Shown: positions 1-5,286, counted from the first letter of the stretch. The stretch is DNA of 6,039 nucleotides from a bacterium (GCA_002919115.1 PKER01000178.1:1-6039); one strand, 5' to 3'. Notes: generated by a model from the sequence alone, not told the origin. Translations and numbers: made by a program.

Positions 1-349
1 CCGGCCCGTCACGCCGGCGCGCCGCGTCGGGGGGCGCGGGCGAGCCGTTCAGGAGGTGGCGGCGGCCCTCGTCGCGGGCGCACGCGAACATGAACTCGCG
101 CCGCTCAGGGCCCTCGGTGACGTCGGCCTCCGCGCGGGCCAGCTGCTCGCCGAACGCGATGGTCTCGCGGTCGGCGCGCGTGCGGCACGAGCGCCCGGCC
201 AGCGCGGCATAGAGCGCCTCCAGGAGGTTCGTCTTGCCGGCGCCGTTGGGTCCCCACAGCAGGGTGACCCCCTCCCCCAGGCGCAGCTCGCCGTCGGCGA
301 GGTTGCGGAAGGAGCGGGTGCGCAGCGCCTCGACGGAGATCGTTTCCAT
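1..349 (-). CDS. recF: RecF, DNA replication and repair ATPase, N-terminal part (cut by window edge)
   Basis: RecF is an SMC-like ABC ATPase that binds gapped DNA and, with RecO and RecR, helps load RecA at stalled forks. About 116 N-terminal residues are visible; the family is usually 360-400 residues, so the rest lies beyond position 1. The translation begins METISVEALRTRSFRNL, matching the family's opening strand and FRN motif. A Walker A loop, GPNGAGKTN, follows at residues 33-41, and LLEALYAALAGRSCRTR then matches the RecF pattern. The ATG at 349-347 was chosen because it gives a normal RecF N-terminus. A GGAGG lies only 2 bases upstream, so an in-frame GTG three codons earlier is also possible. 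The gene lies 52 bp downstream of dnaN in the same direction, the usual dnaA-dnaN-recF order. I see no frameshift in the visible part. Confidence 0.93.
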   Translation of the reverse strand, partial: METISVEALRTRSFRNLADGELRLGEGVTLLWGPNGAGKTNLLEALYAALAGRSCRTRADRETIAFGEQLARAEADVTEGPERREFMFACARDEGRRHLLNGSPAPPDAARRRDGP

Positions 350-401
350 GGCCTCCACCGCAGCGTACGCCCCCGCTCGGGCGCGCGGGCGGATCGCGCG
401 C

Positions 402-1511
402 TTAGGTGTTCAGGCGGATCGGCATCACGAGGTACGCGAAGTCGTCCTCGTCGCCCACCGGGCGCAGCAGCCCAGGCCGCAGCGGCGAGGAGAGGTTCAC
501 CGACAGCTCGTCGCCCGTGATGCTCTCGATCCCGTCGATCAGGAACTGGGGGTTGAAGGCGATCTCGAGCGGCTCGCCGGAGTACGGCGCGGGCATCGCC
601 TCGCTCGCGTCGCCGAGGTCGGGCGTGGACGCCGCGACCGTCAGCTCACCCTCGGAGAAGGCCAGGCGCAGCGGAGCGTTGCGCTGCGCGAGCGGGCTCA
701 CGCGCCGGCAGACCTCCAGGAGCTCCTCGCGGGGCAGGCGCACCTCGTGGTCGAAGCTCTCGGGGATGAGCTGGCGCCAGCTCGGGAACTGCCCTTCGAT
801 CAGGCGCGAGGACAGCTCGAGGCCGTCGAGGCGGAAGACGATCTGGTTGCGCGACAGCGCGATCTCCACCTCCTCGGCCCCGCCGCCGGCGATCGCGCGG
901 GCGAGCTCACGGAGCGCGCGCGAGGGCACGTTCGCCTCAATCGGCATCGGCAGCTCAGCCTCGAGCGGGGTGTGCTTGACGGCCAGCCGGTAGGAGTCGG
1001 TCGCCACGAGCGTGAGGCGGGCGCCTTCGGCCTGGACGAGCACGCCGGTGAGGATCGGGCGCACCTCGTCCTTGGAGGCGGCGCGCGCGACGCGCTCGAT
1101 CGCGGCGGCGAGCGGCTGCGCCGGGAGTTTCGCCGGGTCGCTGTGGACCTCGGGTAGGCGCGGGAAGTCTTCGGAGGGGAGGGTCCGCAGGTGGAAGTTG
1201 GACGTGCCGGTGGTGATCTCCACGTCGCGCTCCTCGGGGCGCGCCTCGAGGGTCACCTGCCCGGCGGGTAGGCTGCGCACCACGTCGGCGAGGAGCCGCG
1301 CCGGCAGGAGCTGCGCTCCGGTGGTCTCGACTGTGGCGTCCGGGACGCGGAGGGAGATCGCAACCTCCATGTCGGTCGCCTGGAGCGTCACGCCGTCGGT
1401 GGCGGTGAGCATCACGCCGCCGAGCGAGGGGAGGGTGGCGCGCGAGGAGACCACGCGGCTGGCGAGCTGCAGGGCGTTGGAGAGTGAGTCGCGTGGGGCT
1501 TGGATCTTCAT
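402..1511 (-). CDS. dnaN: DNA polymerase III beta subunit (sliding clamp)
   Basis: The beta clamp forms a ring dimer around DNA and tethers the replicative polymerase and repair proteins. At 369 residues it has the usual length, with three clamp domains at about 1-120, 121-245 and 246-369. It starts MKIQAPRDSL. Recognisable motifs are LVATDSYRLA (168-177), EGQFPSWRQLIP (239-250), FNPQFLIDGI (319-328), PLRPGLLRP (343-351) and the C-terminal YLVMPIRL (360-367). The last helps form the pocket that binds clamp partners. It lies 90 bp downstream of dnaA and 52 bp upstream of recF, all on the minus strand. The ATG at 1511-1509 has no well-placed Shine-Dalgarno sequence; an AGGAAG at 1531-1526 is about 14 bases too far upstream for normal use and instead abuts a five-codon mini-ORF whose stop overlaps this start. 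Confidence 0.97.
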   Translation of the reverse strand: MKIQAPRDSLSNALQLASRVVSSRATLPSLGGVMLTATDGVTLQATDMEVAISLRVPDATVETTGAQLLPARLLADVVRSLPAGQVTLEARPEERDVEITTGTSNFHLRTLPSEDFPRLPEVHSDPAKLPAQPLAAAIERVARAASKDEVRPILTGVLVQAEGARLTLVATDSYRLAVKHTPLEAELPMPIEANVPSRALRELARAIAGGGAEEVEIALSRNQIVFRLDGLELSSRLIEGQFPSWRQLIPESFDHEVRLPREELLEVCRRVSPLAQRNAPLRLAFSEGELTVAASTPDLGDASEAMPAPYSGEPLEIAFNPQFLIDGIESITGDELSVNLSSPLRPGLLRPVGDEDDFAYLVMPIRLNT

Positions 1512-1585
1512 CGGAGGTCGCTCATCTTCCTATCCGGATCAGATGTATTAAGGCTGTTGAGAACTGTTGGCAAGGCGCGCGGTCG

Positions 1586-1597
1586 GCTTGGCCAAGC
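1586..1597. repeat. Perfect 12-bp palindrome in the dnaA-dnaN gap
   Basis: GCTTGGCCAAGC reads the same on both strands. It sits 4 bp past the dnaA stop codon, between the DnaA-box-like sites in dnaA and the AT-rich stretch near 1550. No T-run follows on either strand, so it is not a typical intrinsic terminator. It could bind a dimeric regulator of the origin or of dnaN, or it may have no function. Confidence 0.4.
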
Positions 1598-1601
1598 GCG
1601 A

Positions 1602-3008
1602 TCAGGCTGTGGATTCTTCCTGTGGACCGCCGTGAGCGGCGCCCGCCGCGGCGCTCTCGCGGGGGAAACTATCCACCGCGCGGGATAGCTCTCCACGGAT
1701 CCTGTCCACATCGTCGTGGATTTCCGAGCCGGGCTCGAGCCTGGACTCGATGGACCGGACGGCGTGGAGGACCGTGGAGTGGTCGCGGTCGAACTCGCGG
1801 GCGATCTGCGCGAGCGAGAGCGGGGTGAGCTCGCGGCAGAGGTACATGGCGAGCTGCCGGGCCCGCGCGACGCGCGGAGTGCGGCGGGCGGAGAGGAGCT
1901 CCTCGCGGGAGACGCCGAGCACCGAGCACACCGTGTCCTGGATCGCCCTGACCGAGGGAGCGGTGACGCTCGCGCCCTCGGTGCCCTTGCGCGCGGCCGG
2001 GCGGAAGGCGCGCTCGACCACACCGCGCTCGAGCGGCTCGCCGAAGATCGAGGCCATGGCGAGCACGCGGGTGAGGGCGCCCTCCAGGCCGCGGACGTTG
2101 CCGGGCGCGGCGTTCGCGATCTCACGGAGCACCTGGGGGTCGGGAAGCTGGTCGACCGCGTCGCTCGCGAAGCGCCAGAGCAGGGCGACGCGGGTGCGCA
2201 GGTCCGGCGGCTCGATCTCGACCGTAAGCCCCCACTGGAAGCGGTCGCGCAGGCGCTGCTCGAGGCGCGAGAGGGCGCTGGGCGGGCGGTCGCTGGAGAG
2301 GACGATCTGCTTGCCGGCCGCGTACAGCGCGTTGAAGGTGTGGACGAACTCCTCCTCGGTGCGGGGCTTGCCCTCGAGCACCTGGACGTCGTCGATGAGG
2401 AGGGCGTCGAGGGAGCGGTAGCGCTCCTTGAAGCGCTCGGGCCCGTCCGTGCGCAGGGTCGCGACGAACTCGCTCGTGAAGCGCTCGGCGGTGGTGTAGT
2501 GGACCTTGAGGGTCGGGTGGTGCTCGCGCAGGTACCGGGCGATCGCCCCCATCAGGTGGGTCTTGCCGAGGCCGGGCGGGCCGTGGAGGAAGAGCGGGTT
2601 GTAGGCCTCGCCGGGCAGCTCGGCGACCGCGAGCGCGGCCGCGTGGGCGAACCGGTTGCCGGGGCCGATCACGAAGCGGTCGAACGTGTGCTTCGGGTCG
2701 ATCGGCATGGGCGTGAGCTCGCGCTCGGGCGCCTGGGTGGACGCGGTCTCGGGCTCGACGAGGAAGAGCGGGCCCAGGTCCGGGTCGACCTTGCGCATGG
2801 CGGCCTCGATCTGCTCGCGGTAGCGGCGGTCGACCCAGGTGCGCACGCGCTTGGGGCCCGTCACGTAGAGCGCGCCGTCGACCCGCGTCACCGGCTTGAG
2901 CGGCTCGATCCACTGCCTGAACGTGGCGGCGGGCATGCCCCTCCGCAACGCCTCGCGGACCTCCTGCCAGAGGTTCTCGAGGTCGCTGTCGGGGTTCGCC
3001 TGGGCCAC
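1602..3008 (-). CDS. dnaA: Chromosomal replication initiator protein DnaA
   Basis: DnaA is the AAA+ ATPase that binds oriC, melts it and recruits the helicase; it also acts as a transcription regulator. The 468-residue protein has all four domains. Domain I (about 1-85) starts LENLWQEVREALRR, and a short linker (86-105) follows. The AAA+ domain runs from PKHTFDRFVIG (105-115) with Walker A GPPGLGKTH (143-151), Walker B LLIDD (203-207) and sensor 1 LSSD (237-240). Domain IV (about 350-445) carries the DnaA-box-reading signature RDHSTVLHAV (408-417). About 25 poorly conserved residues follow (to EESTA), and their codons contain two DnaA-box-like sequences. The GTG start at 3008-3006 is preceded by an in-frame TGA and has no clear Shine-Dalgarno sequence. 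A TATGAT box 8 bases upstream suggests a leaderless or nearly leaderless mRNA. Confidence 0.97.
   Translation of the reverse strand: MAQANPDSDLENLWQEVREALRRGMPAATFRQWIEPLKPVTRVDGALYVTGPKRVRTWVDRRYREQIEAAMRKVDPDLGPLFLVEPETASTQAPERELTPMPIDPKHTFDRFVIGPGNRFAHAAALAVAELPGEAYNPLFLHGPPGLGKTHLMGAIARYLREHHPTLKVHYTTAERFTSEFVATLRTDGPERFKERYRSLDALLIDDVQVLEGKPRTEEEFVHTFNALYAAGKQIVLSSDRPPSALSRLEQRLRDRFQWGLTVEIEPPDLRTRVALLWRFASDAVDQLPDPQVLREIANAAPGNVRGLEGALTRVLAMASIFGEPLERGVVERAFRPAARKGTEGASVTAPSVRAIQDTVCSVLGVSREELLSARRTPRVARARQLAMYLCRELTPLSLAQIAREFDRDHSTVLHAVRSIESRLEPGSEIHDDVDRIRGELSRAVDSFPRESAAAGAAHGGPQEESTA
1702..1710 (+). promoter_or_regulatory. Best DnaA-box-like site
   Basis: CTGTCCACA differs by one base from the actinobacterial DnaA-box consensus TTGTCCACA. 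It lies inside the dnaA gene, in codons for about residues 433-436, and is the best match in the window. Other TCCAC-containing sites lie 13-30 bp to its left and a reversed one begins 6 bp to its right. Binding is inferred from similarity only. Confidence 0.45.
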
Positions 3009-3016
3009 GGTCCGCG

Positions 3017-3022
3017 ATCATA
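3017..3022 (-). promoter_or_regulatory. Candidate -10 element for dnaA
   Basis: On the minus strand this reads TATGAT, one base from TATAAT. It ends 8 bases before the dnaA GTG, which would put transcription start within a base or two of the start codon. No -35 hexamer is visible at 16-19 bp spacing (the sequence there is CCCGCC). This fits a leaderless promoter, common in actinobacteria, but rests on one hexamer. Confidence 0.4.
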
Positions 3023-3090
3023 GGCACGCCCCCTCGGCGGGCGGGGAGGCTGTTTCGCAAATGCCGGGAAAAAGCTGCGCGGGAGCGGTC

Positions 3091-3112
3091 CGGCCTGCAC
3101 GCCGGCTTGCAC
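3091..3112. repeat. Short direct repeat upstream of dnaA
   Basis: CGGCCTGCAC (3091-3100) recurs as CGGCTTGCAC (3103-3112), a 12-bp period with one mismatch. It lies about 70-90 bp upstream of the dnaA -10 box and 42 bp before the rpmH -10 box, so a regulator site is possible. GC-rich sequence produces such repeats easily. Confidence 0.3.
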
Positions 3113-3124
3113 CGCCCGGCCCGG

Positions 3125-3135
3125 CAGGTGACCTG
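3125..3135. repeat. Palindrome CAGGT-G-ACCTG between dnaA and rpmH
   Basis: This is an inverted repeat with two perfect 5-bp arms around one central base. It overlaps the region where a -35 element would serve the TATACT box at 3154-3159, a typical operator position. The binding protein, if any, is unknown. Confidence 0.3.
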
Positions 3136-3153
3136 TAACCCTGCGGTTGTCTC

Positions 3154-3159
3154 TATACT
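3154..3159 (+). promoter_or_regulatory. Candidate -10 element for the rpmH operon
   Basis: TATACT matches TATAAT at 5 of 6 positions in an otherwise GC-rich spacer. GTGACC at 3128-3133 resembles TTGACA but the spacing is 20 bp, longer than normal. A start near 3166 would give rpmH a leader of about 60 nt. On the opposite strand the same bases read TATAGA, so a divergent start towards dnaA is possible but weaker. Confidence 0.45.
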
Positions 3160-3228
3160 GGCCGCCTCCCGGAAGCGGGCGCCCACGAGCCCTCTACGCG
3201 GGTTGCCCCTAGATTTTCTGTCGCAGAG

Positions 3229-3363
3229 ATGAAGCGGACTTGGCAGCCGAAGAAGCGCAAGCGTGCGAAGACGCACGGCTTTCGCGTGCGCATGCGTACT
3301 CGCGGCGGGCGCGACATCATCAGGCGCAGGCGCCGTAAGGGGCGCAAGCGACTGACCCCCTGA
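3229..3363 (+). CDS. rpmH: 50S ribosomal protein L34
   Basis: L34 is a tiny, very basic protein of the large ribosomal subunit. The 44-residue product begins MKRTWQPKKRKRAKTHGFRV and ends RRKGRKRLTP, both diagnostic of the family, and 44-47 residues is the normal size. The middle, RTRGGRDIIRRRRR, is more arginine-rich than the usual GRxVLxxRR pattern. The ATG at 3229 gives the conserved MKRT start. Its TGA stop shares one base with the rnpA start (TGATG), so the two are probably translationally coupled. It is the first gene of the rpmH-rnpA-yidD-yidC operon and divergent from dnaA. Confidence 0.97.
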   Translation: MKRTWQPKKRKRAKTHGFRVRMRTRGGRDIIRRRRRKGRKRLTP

Positions 3364-3746
3364 TGTCGCGGCGCGGCGAGGGGCGACGGCGTGGGCGACT
3401 CTCCAGAAGCGGCGACTTCGATCGCGTCTACCGTGAGGGTAAGTCACACGCGAATCGCTTCCTCGTCCTCTACGCGTTCCCTCGGGACAGCGAGGACGAG
3501 GGGGGCGACGTGCGCCTCGGCGTCTCCGTCGGCAAGAAGGTCGGCGGCGCGGTCGAGCGCAACGCCGTCAAGCGCGCGCTGCGCGAGGCGTTCTGGGGGA
3601 TCGCCGACGAGCTCCCGGACTCGCATGATTTCGTGCTCGTTGCCCGCAAGGACGTCGCGGGCCTGGTCGAGCGCGAGGGGGTCCGGGGTGTCGAGCCGGT
3701 CCTGCGCGAGCTGCTCAACCAGGCCGGCTTCGGGGTGGAGGCGTAA
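3363..3746 (+). CDS. rnpA: Ribonuclease P protein component
   Basis: RnpA is the small basic protein that binds RNase P RNA and helps it remove the 5' leader of precursor tRNAs. The 127-residue product has the normal length. The family signature RNR motif is seen as ERNAVKRALREAF (65-77), following LGVSVGKKVGGAV (52-64). The N-terminus, RLSRSGDFDRVYREGKS (12-28), matches the usual L-x4-DF-x-V-Y/F-x-x-G pattern. The ATG overlaps the rpmH stop by one base. The last codons and stop (GCG TAA) form the left end of a parS-like repeat, and yidD begins 3 bp later. Confidence 0.96.
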   Translation: MSRRGEGRRRGRLSRSGDFDRVYREGKSHANRFLVLYAFPRDSEDEGGDVRLGVSVGKKVGGAVERNAVKRALREAFWGIADELPDSHDFVLVARKDVAGLVEREGVRGVEPVLRELLNQAGFGVEA

Positions 3747-3758
3747 CACGTGAAACGC
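3741..3758. promoter_or_regulatory. parS-like site, copy 1 (rnpA/yidD junction)
   Basis: GCGTAACACGTGAAACGC is an 18-bp near-palindrome (7 of 9 base pairs symmetric) centred on CACGTG (3747-3752). Its inner 14 bases, GTAACACGTGAAAC, match 12 of 14 positions of the widely conserved ParB-binding site GTTTCACGTGAAAC, and the right half is perfect. Including flanks, 21 bp (3740-3760) recur exactly at 4856-4876. ParB loads at such origin-proximal sites to segregate the chromosome. Here the site covers the rnpA stop and yidD start codons. Binding is inferred. Confidence 0.7.
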
Positions 3759-4067
3759 TCCGCGCCCGACACCGCGCTCGCCCGCGCGCGCCATCTGCTC
3801 GTCGAGGCCTTCCTGCTCCCGCTGCGCTTCTACATGCGCTTCATCTCGCCCGGCCTGCCGCGGCGCTGCAAGTACGAGCCGACCTGCTCGGCCTACGCGC
3901 TCGAGGCCGTGCGCGAGCTCGGGATCGTGCGCGGCTCGATCCTCGCCGGCTGGCGGCTTCTGCGCTGCAACCCGTGGAGCCACGGGGGCTGGGACCCCGT
4001 GTCCAACCGCCGCCTCTTCCGGGCCCACGACCACGCCGAGCACCACCACAACGGAGCGCCCGCATGA
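3750..4067 (+). CDS. yidD: Membrane protein insertion efficiency factor YidD
   Basis: YidD is a small peripheral membrane protein that assists YidC in inserting and folding inner-membrane proteins. The 105-residue product carries the family signature: FYMRFISPGLPRRCKYEPTCS (about 27-47), YALEAVRELG (49-58) and RLLRCNPWSHGGWDPV (69-84). Conserved cysteines are at 40, 46 and 73. Residues 14-36 look like an amphipathic membrane-associating helix. The tail (RAHDHAEHHHNGAPA) is histidine-rich and not conserved. The GTG at 3750 is supported by GGAGG at 3737-3741, 8 bases upstream. It lies 3 bp after rnpA and overlaps yidC by 4 bp (ATGA). Its start codon and next two codons lie inside a parS-like repeat. 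Confidence 0.95.
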   Translation: MKRSAPDTALARARHLLVEAFLLPLRFYMRFISPGLPRRCKYEPTCSAYALEAVRELGIVRGSILAGWRLLRCNPWSHGGWDPVSNRRLFRAHDHAEHHHNGAPA

Positions 4068-4801
4068 TCGTCGCCAACGTCCTACAGCCCCTCATCGACC
4101 TCGCCGAGGCGGTGATCCTCTTCTTCCACGACAACGCGGGGCTGAGCTGGGGCCTCTCGATCGTGGCCCTGACCATCGTCACGCGGATCGTGATCCTCCC
4201 GCTCTCGATCTCGCAGATCCGCTCGATGCGCGCCCTGCAGGCGTACGCGCCGCAGATCAAGGAGATCCAGGAGCGCTACAAGGACGACAAGGAGCGCCAG
4301 CAGCGGGAGCTGATCGAGTTCTACCGCGAGAACAAGATCAACCCGCTCGCCTCCTGCCTCCCCCTCCTGCTGCAGCTCCCCGTCTTCCTGTCGCTCTTCT
4401 ACCTGCTGCGCAGCGACGGCTTCACCCAGGACGTCCTGGCCTCGCCGCCCGTCGGCTTCCTCTTCATCGACAACCTCACCGAGCCGCCCACCGGCGGTCC
4501 GCTGATCGCGCTGATCGTGCTCTTCGTTGGCACGCAAATCGGCGCCGGCCTCGTCCAGGCCTCGCGCGCCGACCGCAACCAGCGGATCATCATGTTCGCC
4601 CTGCCGCTGGTCTTCGCCCCGTTCGTGGCGAGCTTCCCGGCGGGCCTCGCGGTCTACTGGATCACCACGAACCTCTGGACGCTGGGCCAGCAGGCAGTCG
4701 TGATGCGGTTCTTCCCGCCGCCGGCGAAGCCCGCCGAGGAGGAGGTCAAGGCCGCAAAGCCGCCGCCTCCCCCGCCGCGCAAGCGCAAGCGGCGGCGGTA
4801 G
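4064..4801 (+). CDS. yidC: Membrane protein insertase YidC (Oxa1 family, short form)
   Basis: YidC inserts and folds proteins in the cytoplasmic membrane, alone or with SecYEG. The 245-residue product is the short form without the large periplasmic domain of Gram-negative YidC. Residues 28-50 form the first core membrane segment, with the conserved Arg41 (VTRIVILPLS) that faces the hydrophilic groove. A charged cytoplasmic hairpin (about 55-92, QIKEIQERYKDDKERQQREL) and NPLASCLPLLLQLPVFLSLFYLL (93-115) follow. Further membrane segments lie at about 144-164, 174-190 and 191-212. The tail has a proline run then RKRKRRR, likely a ribosome- or lipid-contacting end. The ATG at 4064 was preferred over an upstream in-frame start because GGAG (4053-4056) lies 7 bases before it and ATGA couples it to yidD. 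A strong terminator follows. Confidence 0.95.
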   Translation: MIVANVLQPLIDLAEAVILFFHDNAGLSWGLSIVALTIVTRIVILPLSISQIRSMRALQAYAPQIKEIQERYKDDKERQQRELIEFYRENKINPLASCLPLLLQLPVFLSLFYLLRSDGFTQDVLASPPVGFLFIDNLTEPPTGGPLIALIVLFVGTQIGAGLVQASRADRNQRIIMFALPLVFAPFVASFPAGLAVYWITTNLWTLGQQAVVMRFFPPPAKPAEEEVKAAKPPPPPPRKRKRRR

Positions 4802-4807
4802 CCGCAC

Positions 4808-4834
4808 AAGGGGCGCCCGGCGGCGCCCCTTTTT
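4808..4834 (+). terminator. Rho-independent terminator of the rpmH-yidC operon
   Basis: The arms 4808-4817 (AAGGGGCGCC) and 4822-4831 (GGCGCCCCTT) pair perfectly over 10 bp around a 4-base loop, and a run of five Ts ends at 4834. It begins 7 bp after the yidC stop codon. It should end the operon transcript and separate khpB transcription from it. Confidence 0.92.
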
Positions 4835-4856
4835 CGTCGGCGCTGGCTCGGCGCGG

Positions 4857-4874
4857 GCGTAACACGTGAAACGC
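4857..4874. promoter_or_regulatory. parS-like site, copy 2 (downstream of yidC)
   Basis: This is identical to the copy at 3741-3758; identity extends over 21 bp (4856-4876). It has the CACGTG core (4863-4868) and the perfect right half CACGTGAAAC of parS. Unlike copy 1 it is non-coding, 22 bp after the yidC terminator, so coding constraint cannot explain the identity. It begins 1116 bp from copy 1. Confidence 0.72.
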
Positions 4875-4944
4875 TCGCGCGGACCGCTCCCGCGCGAAGT
4901 CGCGGCCGCCGGGGTGCGAAATCGCGATCGGACGCGCACAACCC

Positions 4945-5054
4945 GGACGTTCAGCCCTGATCGCCGCTTTCCGCACACGTGGGCTGAAGGTCCAGCGCCC
5001 ATACCGGGACTTTCAGCCCTGGTCGCCGAAAATCGAACACCAGGGCTGAACGTC
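4945..5054. repeat. Four alternating GACNTTCAGCCC motifs, cores spaced exactly 31 bp
   Basis: The 8-bp core TTCAGCCC lies at 4950 (+), 4981 (-), 5012 (+) and 5043 (-), each exactly 31 bp from the last and flipped in orientation. Each copy extends to GACNTTCAGCCC, and the two plus copies share TTCAGCCCTGRTCGCCG. Units 1 and 2 therefore form a diverged 62-bp tandem repeat. Adjacent copies make inverted repeats: 4945-4957 with 4981-4993 (12 of 13 pairs, 23-base loop), and 5008-5023 with 5039-5054 (15 of 16 pairs, 15-base loop). The repeat is seen directly; its role (operator array, structured RNA, or dispersed intergenic repeat) is unknown. Confidence 0.85.
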
Positions 5055-5157
5055 GGGGTCGCGAGCGAAACGGGGCGCCTGCGTAACGTCCCGCGGAGCA
5101 CACGGCCGCGCCGAGCCCGCACCCCGCGCCACCAAACGCGCACGAGAGCCGCGCACA

Positions 5158-5185
5158 CCCCGCACCCCGCCGACCTCCCGCCCCC
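5158..5185 (-). other. Possible G-quadruplex-forming stretch
   Basis: On the minus strand four G-runs (5, 3, 4 and 4 Gs) lie within 28 bases, with loops of 1, 8 and 3 bases. One loop is longer than the strict 7-base rule, so formation is only possible. It lies in the C-rich, G-poor part of the yidC-khpB gap. Confidence 0.35.
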
Positions 5186-5208
5186 TTTACCGCCGACACG
5201 CGGCTACG

Positions 5209-5280
5209 CCCCGCCACGAACGCCCCGGCCCCGCCACGAAGGCCGCCGCCCCGCGACGAACGCCCCGGCCCCGCCACCAC
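5209..5280. repeat. 20-bp tandem repeat, about 3.6 copies
   Basis: The unit CCCCGCCACGAACGCCCCGG begins at 5209, 5229, 5249 and 5269. Copies 1 and 3 differ by one base; copy 2 diverges in its last 8 bases and the fourth is partial, matching well only over the first 10 bases. The alternation suggests a 40-bp higher-order unit. It lies about 170 bp upstream of khpB. Function is unknown; slippage of GC-rich DNA is a simple explanation, and an array of protein-binding sites is another. Confidence 0.7.
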
Positions 5281-5286
5281 AAACGC

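Larger units (their letters stand above)
1530..1724. other. Candidate chromosomal origin of replication (oriC)
   Basis: This covers most of the dnaA-dnaN gap and the last ~120 bp of dnaA. Around 1530-1570 the sequence is clearly more AT-rich than its surroundings, for example GATGTATTAAGG, as expected for an unwinding element. DnaA-box-like 9-mers, compared with TTRTCCACA, occur at 1702-1710 (+, CTGTCCACA, 8 of 9), 1608-1616 (-, GAATCCACA), 1621-1629 (-, CGGTCCACA) and 1669-1677 (+, CTATCCACC). Weaker ones are at 1689-1697, 1716-1724, 1555-1563 and 1565-1573. In actinobacteria the origin usually lies between dnaA and dnaN, which supports this location. The boxes are mostly imperfect and TGTGGA also occurs at 1142 and 2339, so the exact limits are uncertain. 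Confidence 0.5.

Noticed and set aside
1142..1150. TGTGGACCT in dnaN and TGTGGACGA at 2339-2347 in dnaA as DnaA boxes
   Set aside because: They are isolated 7-of-9 matches deep in coding sequence. They show that single matches occur by chance and temper the oriC call.
1716..3023. 435-codon plus-strand frame antisense to dnaA
   Set aside because: It is an antisense shadow of the well-supported dnaA gene, rich in Arg, Glu and Gly, with no recognisable motif.
3050..3060. CTGTTTCGCAA near dnaA as a parS half-site
   Set aside because: It lacks CACGTG and has no symmetric partner.
2122..3447. 441-codon minus-strand frame over dnaA, the spacer and rpmH
   Set aside because: It overlaps dnaA in another frame and runs antisense through rpmH; composition is Arg/Pro/Ala-rich and shows no domain.
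4976..4981. Third CACGTG as another parS site
   Set aside because: Only the 6-bp core matches; the flanks (CACA before, GGCT after) lack GAAAC, and the sequence is explained by the TTCAGCCC motif it overlaps.
4945..5054. Mini CRISPR array
   Set aside because: The repeats alternate in orientation and the conserved core is only 8-12 bp; CRISPR repeats are direct and longer.
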